Shown in pieces: positions 8,574 to 16,830 of a DNA stretch of 64,000 nucleotides (within the stretch, counting starts at the first letter, position 1; every line of letters begins with the position of its first letter). The translations under genes and the position numbers were made by a program. Origin of the DNA: Paracoccus aminophilus JCM 7686 (lineage in GTDB: Bacteria > Pseudomonadota > Alphaproteobacteria > Rhodobacterales > Rhodobacteraceae); NCBI RefSeq assembly GCF_000444995.1, contig NC_022041.1, positions 408,001 through 472,000 of the forward strand, read 5' to 3'. The notes under the pieces were generated by a model. It searched no databases, was not told the DNA's origin, and saw nothing but the letters and a program-made list of their open reading frames with translations.

Positions 8574-9161
8574 ATGACGCAAGATGAGATCGAAGCGTTT
8601 TTCTCGGCCAAGGGGCGCTATCTCTGCGCGCGCTGGTCAAGACCGGTGGCGCCGGTGATCTTCGGGCTCGCCGATGAAAGCCTCGCGATTTTTCGTGCGG
8701 CAATCACTGCTGTCTTGCGTGACATCCGTCATCCCCTGACCGAGACCGATCCCGAGATGGGCGCCAACCTCATGGTTTTCTTCGTGCGAGACTGGGTAGA
8801 GCTTGATGATGTCCCCGATCTTGCCACCCTGACCGGCCTGCCGGATTTGTCTCGACGCCTGATCGCCGACAAGGCCGAACAGTACCGGCTGTTCCGCTTC
8901 GATCCTGACGGGAGCATTCGGGCCTGTCTGGTCTTTATCAAGATGAGCGGGGCGCTTGCCGACACCCACCCGGGCCAGCTTGCCGAGACGATTGCCGTCG
9001 GTGCCATGCTGACTTTTGCCCGCGAAGTCCGACCATCTGAGGGTGTCGCGGCACTGCTCCGCGCCGCTTATGATCCCATCATGCCAGCCGTTGCCCAAGA
9101 TCCCTCTCATGCGCTGCGCCTTGCGGCGCGGCTCGCGATGTCTTCGCCCCGTCTTTCATGA
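8574..9161 (+). CDS. conserved-looking hypothetical protein between topA and ybgC
   Basis: 195 aa, start ATG 8574 behind GGAAAGG. I do not recognise the family. It is soluble, without a signal peptide or transmembrane segment, and mixed alpha/beta in character. Acidic and hydrophobic blocks include DPEMGANLMVFFVRDWVEL (about 63-81) and a C-terminal helical stretch rich in Ala and Arg. Codon use looks like its neighbours. It is bracketed by inverted copies of the intergenic repeat, and its last codons and stop fall inside the repeat core of copy C. Confidence 0.75.
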   Translation: MTQDEIEAFFSAKGRYLCARWSRPVAPVIFGLADESLAIFRAAITAVLRDIRHPLTETDPEMGANLMVFFVRDWVELDDVPDLATLTGLPDLSRRLIADKAEQYRLFRFDPDGSIRACLVFIKMSGALADTHPGQLAETIAVGAMLTFAREVRPSEGVAALLRAAYDPIMPAVAQDPSHALRLAARLAMSSPRLS

Positions 9162-9226
9162 CCAAATATCCTCCGGGGGAGTCGCCGGAACGGCGGCGGG
9201 GGTGGAAACCCCCCTCTGCGACAGTG
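9150..9226 (-). repeat. double-hairpin intergenic repeat, copy C (inverted)
   Basis: Read on the minus strand: a G-rich hairpin (9198-9203 with 9208-9213, GGGGGT/ACCCCC), a short GCCG/CGGC hairpin, then CCCCCGGAGGATATTTGGTCATGAAAGACG ending at 9150. This is the same core as copies A and B in the opposite orientation. The stop codon of the upstream gene (9159-9161) lies inside the core. Confidence 0.72.
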
Positions 9227-9241
9227 AGGAAAGGAGAGGGC

Positions 9242-9634
9242 ATGCACCGCTTTCAGGTCCGCGTCTATTACGAGGACACCGATCTTGCCGGGATCGTTTA
9301 TTATGCCAACTATCTGAAATTCATTGAGCGGGCGCGATCCGAGTGGATCCGCGATCTCGGGATCGATCAGGCGGGGTTGCGGGACTCCTTGGGGATCGTC
9401 TTTGCCGTCCGCCATCTCGAGGCTGATTATCTGGCACCGGCGCGCTACGATGATCTGCTCGTGGTCGAGAGCGCGCTTCATGCCCTGACCCCCGCGCGGC
9501 TGGTGCTTGATCAGCGCGTCAGCTGCGGCGAGCGTGTCCTATTTGCCGCGCGTGTCACTCTTGTTTGCCTCAATGAGCTTGGCCGCCCCGCGCGTCTGCC
9601 ACAGGCCCTTGTCGCCGCGATGCAGGCGAATTAA
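9242..9634 (+). CDS. ybgC: Tol-Pal-associated acyl-CoA thioesterase YbgC
   Basis: 130 aa hotdog-fold thioesterase. Start ATG 9242 has a strong GGAAAGGAGAGG ribosome binding site. The conserved YYEDTDLAGIVYYANYL block at 9-25 contains the catalytic Asp (D14 by alignment to E. coli D18). It acts on acyl-CoA or acyl-ACP, probably linked to phospholipid metabolism. It is encoded immediately before tolQ as in most proteobacteria; the 145-bp gap to tolQ is wider than usual and may hold a promoter. Confidence 0.93.
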   Translation: MHRFQVRVYYEDTDLAGIVYYANYLKFIERARSEWIRDLGIDQAGLRDSLGIVFAVRHLEADYLAPARYDDLLVVESALHALTPARLVLDQRVSCGERVLFAARVTLVCLNELGRPARLPQALVAAMQAN

Positions 9635-9743
9635 CGGAGCGGGCAGACGACCAAGCTCAAGCCCCGTTCAAGGCATTGTGTAAGGCAGGAAGACTGACGC
9701 TCTGGTAAAGCCCTGCTAACAAGCCGCGAATGGCATGATAACG

Positions 9744-9771
9744 CCCAAGACAGGCAGCCCAAGACAGGCAG
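9744..9771 (+). repeat. exact 14-bp tandem duplication upstream of tolQ
   Basis: CCCAAGACAGGCAG occurs at 9744-9757 and again without a gap at 9758-9771, ending 8 bp before the tolQ ATG at 9780. It provides two AGGCAG-type weak Shine-Dalgarno sequences. Confidence 0.85.
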
Positions 9772-9779
9772 GCAGTGAT

Positions 9780-10475
9780 ATGGAACCTACACTCGGCGCG
9801 GCGGCGCAGCTCGATTTCTCGCTGCTCGGGCTTTTTGCGCGCGCATCCTTCATCGTTCAGATCGTCATGGTGCTTCTTGTGCTCGCCTCGGTCTGGTCCT
9901 GGGCGATCATTATCCAGAAGCTGATTTCTTATACCGCGGTTCGTCGCGAATCCGACAAGTTCGACCGTGCCTTCTGGTCGGGCCAGCCGCTCGACGATCT
10001 GTATGACCGGATCGGCGACAATCCGAAGACCGCGCCCGAGCGCATCTTTGCCGCGGGCATGACCGAATGGCGCCGCAGCCATCGCAGCGACGGCGGGTTG
10101 ATCGCCGGGGCTCATGCCCGCATCGACCGCGCCATGGGTGTCGCGGTTGGCCGCGAAGAGGACCGTCTGACCCGGCGTCTCGGTGTGCTGGCGACCGTGG
10201 GCTCGACCGCGCCCTTCATCGGTCTTTTCGGCACGGTCTGGGGCATCAAGGTCGCCTTCGAAGAGATCGCGATTTCCCAAAACACCAGCCTCGCTGTCGT
10301 GGCTCCGGGGATCGCCGAGGCGCTGATTGCCACCGCACTTGGCCTTCTGGCCGCTATTCCGGCGGTGGTTTTCTACAACAAGCTTTCGGGCGATGCTGAT
10401 CGGATTGTCGGCGGCTACGAGGCCTTTACCGACGAATTCTCGACGATCCTGTCGCGTCAGCTGGACGAGGACTGA
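9780..10475 (+). CDS. tolQ: Tol-Pal system proton channel subunit TolQ
   Basis: 231 aa inner-membrane protein of the MotA/TolQ/ExbB family. With TolR it forms the proton-driven motor that energises TolA. Transmembrane segments at about 23-45, 136-156 and 173-198, with a cytoplasmic loop between the first two. The conserved STAPFIGLFGTVWGI stretch lies at 142-156. I chose ATG 9780 because the upstream in-frame ATG at 9735 would add 15 polar residues and disrupt the usual short N-terminus. First gene of the tol operon; tolR starts 3 bp after its stop. Confidence 0.95.
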   Translation: MEPTLGAAAQLDFSLLGLFARASFIVQIVMVLLVLASVWSWAIIIQKLISYTAVRRESDKFDRAFWSGQPLDDLYDRIGDNPKTAPERIFAAGMTEWRRSHRSDGGLIAGAHARIDRAMGVAVGREEDRLTRRLGVLATVGSTAPFIGLFGTVWGIKVAFEEIAISQNTSLAVVAPGIAEALIATALGLLAAIPAVVFYNKLSGDADRIVGGYEAFTDEFSTILSRQLDED

Positions 10476-10478
10476 GCC

Positions 10479-10937
10479 ATGGGCGCGGGCGTGGTCAAGA
10501 AAAGCGGCGGGCGGCGGGGATCGCGCAGAGGGCGCAGCCAACCGATGGCCGAAATCAACGTCACGCCCTTCGTGGACGTGATGCTGGTCTTGCTGATCGT
10601 GTTCATGGTCGCAGCCCCCATGCTGACCGTGGGCGTGCCGCTGGAACTCCCGAAAACCGCCGCGACGGCTGTGCCTTCCGAGCAGGAAGAGCCGCTCACT
10701 GTCTCGATCACCCCTGAGGGGCCGCTCGTGCTGATGACGAGCGAGGTCGCTGAAGAAGAGCTGATCTCGCGTCTCGCCGCGGTTGCCGCCGAGCGTCAGA
10801 GCAACAAGATCTATCTGCGTGCCGATGGCTCGATCCCTTACGCGCGCGTCATGCAGGTCATGGGCGCTTTGAATGCGGCGGGTTACAACAATATCGTGCT
10901 GGTGACAGAAACCGGCGGACCGCGGATGGGCGGCTAA
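10479..10937 (+). CDS. tolR: Tol-Pal system protein TolR
   Basis: 152 aa ExbD/TolR family protein. Basic N-terminus (KKSGGRRGSRRGRS), a single transmembrane helix at about 31-50 that contains the conserved proton-conducting Asp (D33 in NVTPFVDVMLVLLIVF), then a periplasmic domain. Pairs with TolQ to harvest the proton motive force. 3 bp from tolQ and 4 bp before tolA, so it is cotranscribed. Confidence 0.95.
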   Translation: MGAGVVKKSGGRRGSRRGRSQPMAEINVTPFVDVMLVLLIVFMVAAPMLTVGVPLELPKTAATAVPSEQEEPLTVSITPEGPLVLMTSEVAEEELISRLAAVAAERQSNKIYLRADGSIPYARVMQVMGALNAAGYNNIVLVTETGGPRMGG

Positions 10938-10941
10938 GGCG

Positions 10942-12558
10942 ATGGATCGCTCTGAGCGCATCGGTGCCTGGGTCTCTGGCGCAGCCCATGCCGGGCTGAT
11001 CGGCTTTGCGCTGTTCGGCGGCGCGTTCTCGCGCCCCGAGCCGCTCGACGCGGTGCAGATGACCGAAGCCTCGACCATGACCGAGGCCGAATTTCAGGCG
11101 CTTGCGGCAGCAGCAGCAGGGGCGGGGCCGGTTTCGACCAGCTCGGCTTCGGTGCCCGCACAGCCCAAACCGCCCTCGGATGACAATGTGCTGGGCGCGC
11201 CCGAGGCGATGTCGCCGCCTTCGGCTCAGCCCGAGGCCACGACCTTGCCCTCGCCGACCGACAGCCCCGAGACCCAACCCGATCTGAGCGATCTCGCGCA
11301 GGCCACGCGTCCCGACAATGTCGCAACGGCGGCGCCGCAGCCGCAGCAACCGGATCAGAGTTCGGAAACCGCCTCTGTGCCGGATGCGGGCTCGCCGCCG
11401 AATACGCCGGACCGCCCCGAATCCGTCGAGCCGCCGCGCTCGTCGATTGCGCCCACGCAATCGGCCCGTCCGAATGCCCGCCCGACCGGGTTGGCCGAAG
11501 CGGCTTTGGCCCGTCAGCTCGCCGCCGCTCAGGCCGCCGCTGAAGCCGAGCAGATTCTGGCGCAGGAAACGGAAGCTGCGGCTGAACGTCTGGCTGCCGA
11601 GAAGCGCGAAAAGGATCGTGCGGCGGCTGCGGCTGAAAAGGCCGATCGCGATGCCGCGGCCAAGGCCGAGAAGGCCGCAGCCGAGAAAGCGGCGGCGGAC
11701 AAGGCTGCGAAAGACAAAGCCGCGAAAGATCAGGCCGCCAAGGATCAGGCGGCGAAAGACAAAAAGGCTGCGGACGCGAAAGCCGCCGCCGACAAGGCTG
11801 CTGACGACAAGAAGGCGGCTGACAAGAAAGCCGCAGACAAGAAGGCAGCCGATAAGGCGTCAGCGGATCAGAAAGCCGCTGACGCCAAGGCCGAGGCTGA
11901 CAAGGCGGCTGCCGAGAAGAAAGCAGCCGACAAAGCTGCAGCGGATAAAGCGGCCAAGGAAAAGGCCGCGGCCGAAAAAGCGGCGGCCGAAAAGGCTGCG
12001 AAAGAACTCGCCGCGAAAGCTGCTGCCGAAAAGGCCGCCGCCGAGAAGCGCGAGGCCGATGCCAAGGCCAAGAAAGAGGCTGACAAGGCCGCAGCCGAGG
12101 CCAAGGCCAAAGAGCAGGCCGCCGCCGAGAAGAAGGCGAAAGCCGCCGCCGAGGCCAAGGCCGCCAAAGAGGCTGCCGAGAAGGACAAGGGCTCTGCCGG
12201 TTCGGGCGGGGGTGGAACGGCTGTCAACGGTCCGCCGCTCAGCCAGGGCGAGAAGGACGGGTTCCGCGTTGCCGTCGAGGCTTGCTGGAACCGCGGCTCG
12301 CTTTCGACCGAGGCCAGCGAAACCAAGGTCTCGATCGGCTTCTCGATGGATCAGAACGGCAAAGTCGATAAGAGTTCGATGAAGCTTGCGGGCAGCTCGG
12401 GCGGGTCGGATGCGGCAGTCAAGCAGGCATATGAGGCTGGACGTCGGGCGATCTTGATGTGCGAAAAGGGCGGCTATCAGCTTCCCGCCGACAAATACAA
12501 CCGCTGGAAAGATGTCATTATCGACTTCAATCCCTCGGGCTCTGCGAAGATCCACTAA
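10942..12558 (+). CDS. tolA: cell envelope integrity protein TolA
   Basis: 538 aa. One N-terminal transmembrane helix (about 9-29), a Pro/Ser/Thr-rich stretch to about residue 190, then roughly 230 residues of Ala/Lys/Glu/Asp repeats (AADKAA-, AAEKAA-like) predicted as one long helix crossing the periplasm. A small Gly linker (SGGGGT) leads to a C-terminal TolA domain (about 430-538) with single Cys residues in EACWNRG and LMCEKGG that probably form its disulfide. It links the TolQR motor to TolB-Pal. The repeat region makes spurious long frames on both strands. Confidence 0.92.
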   Translation: MDRSERIGAWVSGAAHAGLIGFALFGGAFSRPEPLDAVQMTEASTMTEAEFQALAAAAAGAGPVSTSSASVPAQPKPPSDDNVLGAPEAMSPPSAQPEATTLPSPTDSPETQPDLSDLAQATRPDNVATAAPQPQQPDQSSETASVPDAGSPPNTPDRPESVEPPRSSIAPTQSARPNARPTGLAEAALARQLAAAQAAAEAEQILAQETEAAAERLAAEKREKDRAAAAAEKADRDAAAKAEKAAAEKAAADKAAKDKAAKDQAAKDQAAKDKKAADAKAAADKAADDKKAADKKAADKKAADKASADQKAADAKAEADKAAAEKKAADKAAADKAAKEKAAAEKAAAEKAAKELAAKAAAEKAAAEKREADAKAKKEADKAAAEAKAKEQAAAEKKAKAAAEAKAAKEAAEKDKGSAGSGGGGTAVNGPPLSQGEKDGFRVAVEACWNRGSLSTEASETKVSIGFSMDQNGKVDKSSMKLAGSSGGSDAAVKQAYEAGRRAILMCEKGGYQLPADKYNRWKDVIIDFNPSGSAKIH

Positions 12559-12620
12559 GGGCATGGAACAGATGCCCGCAACCTCGTAACCTGTGATTCA
12601 GACCGCAAGAGAGACGATTC

Positions 12621-13955
12621 ATGTTCCGTAAACTGCTTGTCACCACCGCTGTTTCCGTCGTCGCGGCTCTGGCCGCCTTGCCTGCCCTGCCAGCCATGGC
12701 GCAGGACGGCCCGCTGCGGATCGAGATCACCGATGGCGTCGTTGAACCGATGCCGATCGCCATTGCGCCCTTTCAGGATGAAGGCGGCGCCGGGCAATAT
12801 CTTGAGCAGGTCCAGCGCCTGATCGCCGCCGATCTGACCGGCACCGGGCTCTTCCGCGAGATCCCGCAAAGCGCCTATATCTCGCGCCCGGCGAGCTTCG
12901 ACGCGCCGATCGCCTATGAGGACTGGAAGGCGATCAATGCGCAGGCGCTGGTCACCGGCGCGGTCAGCGTCAAGGGCGGCAAGGTCGTGGTGAAGTTCCG
13001 CCTCTTTGACGTGTTCTCGGGCCAGCCGCTTGGCGATGGGATGCAGTTCGACGCGGGCACCGGCAACTGGCGCCGCGCCGCGCATAAGGCCGCCGACCAA
13101 GTCTATGCCCGCCTGACCGGCGAAAAGCCCTATTTCGACAGCCGCGTCGTCTTTGTCTCGGAATCCGGGCCGAAAAACGCGCGTCTGAAGCGGATCGGCA
13201 TCATGGATTATGACGGCGCCAATCCGAAATGGATGACGGATACCTCGGCTCTGGTGCTCGCGCCGCGCTTTTCGCCCGACGGCAACCGCATCCTTTATAC
13301 CTCTTATGCCTCGGGCTTCCCGCAGGTCGTGCTGATGGATGTGAACTCGCTCGCGACCCGCGCGCTGGGTGAGCAGCAGGGCACGATGAGCTTCTCGCCG
13401 CGCTTCTCGCCGGATGGACGCTGGATCGTCTATTCGCTCGAGCAGAACGGCAACACGGATATCTATCAGATGGATGCCGCGACCGGCGCGAAACGCGCGC
13501 TGACCAATGCGCCCTCGATCGAGACCTCGCCGAGCTATAGCCCCGACGGCAAGCAGATCGTCTTTGAAAGCGACCGCTCGGGCAAGCCGCAGCTTTACGT
13601 CATGTCGGCAGGCGGCGGCGAGCCGAAGCGGATCAGCTTTGGCGACGGCAGCTACGGCACGCCGGTCTGGTCGCCGCGCGGCGACTATATCGCTTTCACG
13701 CGCAAAGTGGGTGGCAAGTTCCATATCGGCGTCATGCGCACGGACGGTTCGGGCGAAAAAATGCTGACAGAATCGTTCCTTGACGAAGGCCCGACTTGGT
13801 CCCCCAATGGGCGCGTCGTGATGTTCACGCGTTCGAGCGCCGGGGACTCCGGGCAGTCGACGCTGAATTCCGTGGATATCACCGGGCGCAATATGCGTCC
13901 CGTTCAGTTCAATGGCGCGGCTTCGGACCCGGATTGGGGTCCGCTGCTGCCGTAA
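12621..13955 (+). CDS. tolB: Tol-Pal system periplasmic protein TolB
   Basis: 444 aa. Sec signal peptide with predicted cleavage after AMA (residue 27). The N-terminal alpha/beta domain is followed by a six-bladed beta-propeller from about residue 170, visible as repeated SPDG units ([57 protein letters not shown]). Binds Pal and communicates with TolA during outer-membrane constriction at division. 62 bp after tolA and 18 bp before pal. Confidence 0.96.
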   Translation: MFRKLLVTTAVSVVAALAALPALPAMAQDGPLRIEITDGVVEPMPIAIAPFQDEGGAGQYLEQVQRLIAADLTGTGLFREIPQSAYISRPASFDAPIAYEDWKAINAQALVTGAVSVKGGKVVVKFRLFDVFSGQPLGDGMQFDAGTGNWRRAAHKAADQVYARLTGEKPYFDSRVVFVSESGPKNARLKRIGIMDYDGANPKWMTDTSALVLAPRFSPDGNRILYTSYASGFPQVVLMDVNSLATRALGEQQGTMSFSPRFSPDGRWIVYSLEQNGNTDIYQMDAATGAKRALTNAPSIETSPSYSPDGKQIVFESDRSGKPQLYVMSAGGGEPKRISFGDGSYGTPVWSPRGDYIAFTRKVGGKFHIGVMRTDGSGEKMLTESFLDEGPTWSPNGRVVMFTRSSAGDSGQSTLNSVDITGRNMRPVQFNGAASDPDWGPLLP

Positions 13956-13973
13956 GGGACACATAGGTTAGGA

Positions 13974-14504
13974 ATGTCGATGAAGAATATCACGAAACTG
14001 GCGGTGGTCTGCATGGTGCTGGGCCTTGCGGCTTGCTCGAAGCCGCAGGGTGCAGGCGGCATCAACGACCCCTATGCCAATGGCATGGGTGGAGCAGGGG
14101 CCGGCGGCGTCGGCACCGGCGTGATCGGCGCCCCGGGCAGCCCGGAATATTTCCGCTCGACCGTGGGTGACACGATCCACTTCATGCTCGACCAGTCGAC
14201 GCTGTCGCCCGATGCGCGCACGACGCTGGCCAATCAGGCGAGCTGGCTGAACCAGAACCCGAACTATTCGGCCGTGATCGAAGGTCACGCCGATGAGCAG
14301 GGGACGCGCGAATACAACATCGCTCTGGGCGCACGCCGCGCCAATTCGGTTCAGGAATACCTGATCTCGCAAGGCGTTCAGGCCGGTCGTCTGCGCACGG
14401 TGAGCTATGGCAAAGAGCGTCCGCTGGCGATCTGCTCGACGGAAGATTGCTACACCAAGAACCGCCGTGCGGTGACGGTGGTCAAACCGCGGGCGGGCAG
14501 CTGA
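13974..14504 (+). CDS. pal: peptidoglycan-associated lipoprotein Pal
   Basis: 176 aa. Lipoprotein signal peptide with lipobox LAAC (lipidated C21), a Gly-rich linker (about 25-50), then an OmpA-like peptidoglycan-binding domain. The conserved EGHADEQGTREYN and GARRANSVQEYL stretches carry the Asp/Arg pair that holds diaminopimelate. Anchored in the outer membrane and binds TolB and peptidoglycan. Its stop overlaps the cpoB start (TGATG). Confidence 0.96.
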   Translation: MSMKNITKLAVVCMVLGLAACSKPQGAGGINDPYANGMGGAGAGGVGTGVIGAPGSPEYFRSTVGDTIHFMLDQSTLSPDARTTLANQASWLNQNPNYSAVIEGHADEQGTREYNIALGARRANSVQEYLISQGVQAGRLRTVSYGKERPLAICSTEDCYTKNRRAVTVVKPRAGS

Positions 14505-15532
14505 TGCGCAGGCTGCTCCTCGCGGCAGGTCTTGCTCTGGTCGCCTTTGGCGCCCAGGCGCAGGACAAGCAGACGCTGGCCGACATCCGCTCGGAGCTCG
14601 GCCAGCTCTCGTCGGATCTGCAATCCCTGCGCGCCGAGCTCGCTGCTTCGGGGCAGGCGGGCTATGCGGCGGCCGGGGGCGAAAGCGCCATCGACCGCAT
14701 GAATGCGATGGAGGCCGAGCTTCAGCAACTGACCGGCCAGACCGAGCAGCTGCAAAACCGCATCGACCGCGTCGTCAAGGACGGCACCACCCGCATTGGC
14801 GATATCGAGTTTCGTCTCTGCGAGATGGAGGACGGCTGCGATCTGGGCACGCTGACGACGCCTCAGCTTGGCCAGCAGCACGGCTCGGCCAATCTGCCGC
14901 CGTCGAGCCAGACCGGCATGCTTAATGGGGGGGCGACGCGCCCCTCCAAACCCTCGGCCAGCGCCGCAACCACCGCAGAGAAAGCCGATTTCGACCGGGC
15001 CCGGGGGGTGCTCGGTCAAGGTGACTTTCGTCGTGCTGCGGACCTCTTCGCGGCCGTCGCCGAAACCCATGCGGGCGGTCCACTAACCGCCGAGGCGCTG
15101 TTCCTGCGGGGGGCGGCGCTTGATTCGGCAGGCGATCTGCATGGCGCAGGTGTCGCCTGGCTCGACAGTTTTGCCGCAGATCCAATGAGCCCTCAGGCGC
15201 CCGACGCGCTGCTTGGCCTGTCCCGTGCCGAAGCCGGCACCGGAGATGCCAGGAATGGCTGCCCTTTCCTTCAGGAAATCCTCGTCCGCTTTCCCGACGT
15301 GCCTCAGGCCGAAGAGGCCGAGAAGCGCATTACGGCCTTGGGCTGCGATGCGATGGATACCGAGGTGATCGAGGATGCCGATCCCGCCGCCAATCTGCCG
15401 AGTCTGGACGATCCAGAGGCCGCGGCGGATTTCGGTTTGACCCAAGATATGCCTGATCTGCCCCTCACGGACGCGCCGCAGACTGATGCGCCCCAGCCCG
15501 ATCTCCCGGCAGGTTCCGCCGCGCGGCCATGA
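14504..15532 (+). CDS. cpoB: Tol-Pal system coordinator CpoB (YbgF family)
   Basis: 342 aa from ATG 14504, overlapping the pal stop by one base. Signal peptide cleaved near residue 19 (GAQA/QDK). An N-terminal coiled coil (about 22-105, heptads rich in Leu, Gln and Glu) is followed by a low-complexity linker and a C-terminal TPR region (about 165-285) containing the ARGVLGQGDFRRAADLFAAV pattern typical of CpoB. An acidic Pro/Asp-rich tail of about 50 residues is unusual in length. In other bacteria CpoB coordinates Tol energy state with peptidoglycan synthesis by class A PBPs. Confidence 0.9.
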   Translation: MRRLLLAAGLALVAFGAQAQDKQTLADIRSELGQLSSDLQSLRAELAASGQAGYAAAGGESAIDRMNAMEAELQQLTGQTEQLQNRIDRVVKDGTTRIGDIEFRLCEMEDGCDLGTLTTPQLGQQHGSANLPPSSQTGMLNGGATRPSKPSASAATTAEKADFDRARGVLGQGDFRRAADLFAAVAETHAGGPLTAEALFLRGAALDSAGDLHGAGVAWLDSFAADPMSPQAPDALLGLSRAEAGTGDARNGCPFLQEILVRFPDVPQAEEAEKRITALGCDAMDTEVIEDADPAANLPSLDDPEAAADFGLTQDMPDLPLTDAPQTDAPQPDLPAGSAARP

Positions 15533-16770
15533 GCGAGGCCGTCACCCTTTCCGTCACGCGAGAGCTCGACCGACTGGCCGGAGATCTGACCGCGATCGGC
15601 ATCGCTCTGTCGGGTGGGGGTGATTCGACGGCGCTCATGCATCTGACCGCAGGCTGGGCGGCGGGGCGGCGGATCTGCGCGGCCACCGTCGATCACGGGC
15701 TGCGCGTCGATTCGGCGATCGAGGCGCGCGCGGCGGGGCGCGCTGCGGCCAAGCTCGGCATTCCCCATCAGATCCTGCGTTGGCACCGCGATGACGACAG
15801 CGGCAATCTTATGGCCGAGGCGCGTGCGGCGCGGCTGCGATTGCTCGCCGATTGGGCCGCAGCCGAGGGGCTCGAAGCGGTGCTTCTGGGCCATACTTTG
15901 GACGATCAGGCGGAAACCCTGCTGATGCGGCTTTGCCGGGGCGCGGGGGTCGATGGGCTTTCTGGCATGGCGCCTGCGCGTCGCGCCTGCGGCACGGTCT
16001 GGCTGCGCCCGATGCTCGGGACCAGCCGGGCGAGCTTGCGCGACTGGCTCAACAGCCACGGCCATGACTGGATCGAGGATCCCTCGAACGACAACCCGGA
16101 TTTCGAGCGCGTGCGCATCCGTCAGGCGATGGAGGTGCTGGGCATTCCGGCCGCGAGCCTTGCGCAAAGCGCGGGCAATCTGGCGGTGGCGCGGCGCGCG
16201 CTTCAGGAATTCGCCTGGCAAATCGCTGGCGATCTCGAGGCAGAGCGCGGCACGCTGGTCCTGCCTTTCAACAGTTTTCTCGGCGCGCCCGAAGAGGTGC
16301 GGCGCAGGCTGGTGGTGACCGGGCTGCGCTGGATGACCGGCGCGGATTATCCGCCGCGCGGCGAAAAGGTCGCCCATGTTCTGCGCGCGCTGGAACTGGG
16401 CAGCCGCATCACGCTTGAAGGGGTGATTCTGCACCCGCAGGCCGGGCGGCTTTACCTCATCCGCGAACCGGCAGCGGCTTTGCGCGCCGCGCCGGGCCTG
16501 CCCGATGCCTCGGGCTATGCGGAATGGGACGGGCGCTGGCAGGCCTCGGGTCTCGCGCCGGGTCTCGAGCTGCGCGCGCTTGGCTATGAGGCGCTTTCAT
16601 CGCTCGATTGGCGCCGCGCCGGGCTTTTGCGCGACGAGGCCGCAGCCTCTCCTGCGCTGTGGAAAGGCGAGCGACGGATCGCCGCACCCTTGCTCGAACC
16701 GGCCAGTCTGGCGGGTTTTGGCCCGCTTCGTGCCATGAGGGATTTCCGCGCAATGCTCTTCTCGCATTGA
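15529..16770 (+). CDS. tilS: tRNA(Ile)-lysidine synthase
   Basis: 413 aa. Modifies C34 of the tRNA-Ile CAU anticodon to lysidine so that it reads AUA. The PP-loop motif SGGGDS lies at 28-33, followed by the VDHGLR and LGHTLDDQAETLLMRLCRG motifs of the N-terminal catalytic domain. A TilS-type C-terminal domain follows. Overlaps the cpoB end by 4 bp (ATGA). Placement between cpoB and ftsH is conserved in many alphaproteobacteria. Confidence 0.93.
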   Translation: MSEAVTLSVTRELDRLAGDLTAIGIALSGGGDSTALMHLTAGWAAGRRICAATVDHGLRVDSAIEARAAGRAAAKLGIPHQILRWHRDDDSGNLMAEARAARLRLLADWAAAEGLEAVLLGHTLDDQAETLLMRLCRGAGVDGLSGMAPARRACGTVWLRPMLGTSRASLRDWLNSHGHDWIEDPSNDNPDFERVRIRQAMEVLGIPAASLAQSAGNLAVARRALQEFAWQIAGDLEAERGTLVLPFNSFLGAPEEVRRRLVVTGLRWMTGADYPPRGEKVAHVLRALELGSRITLEGVILHPQAGRLYLIREPAAALRAAPGLPDASGYAEWDGRWQASGLAPGLELRALGYEALSSLDWRRAGLLRDEAAASPALWKGERRIAAPLLEPASLAGFGPLRAMRDFRAMLFSH

Positions 16771-16830
16771 ACCTTGCGCCGGAATCCCTATTTTCAGGTC
16801 TAAGCACTCAATCCCGCGGAGGATCTGCCT

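Noticed and set aside
11318-12382. Arg/Pro-rich 354-codon frame and Ala/Ser-rich minus-strand frames inside tolA
   Set aside because: Products of the Lys/Ala repeat region read out of frame.
16771-16830. RpoH-type heat-shock promoter before ftsH
   Set aside because: A CTTG and a CCTATTT-like sequence are present, but their spacing is about 10 bp, too short for the known consensus.
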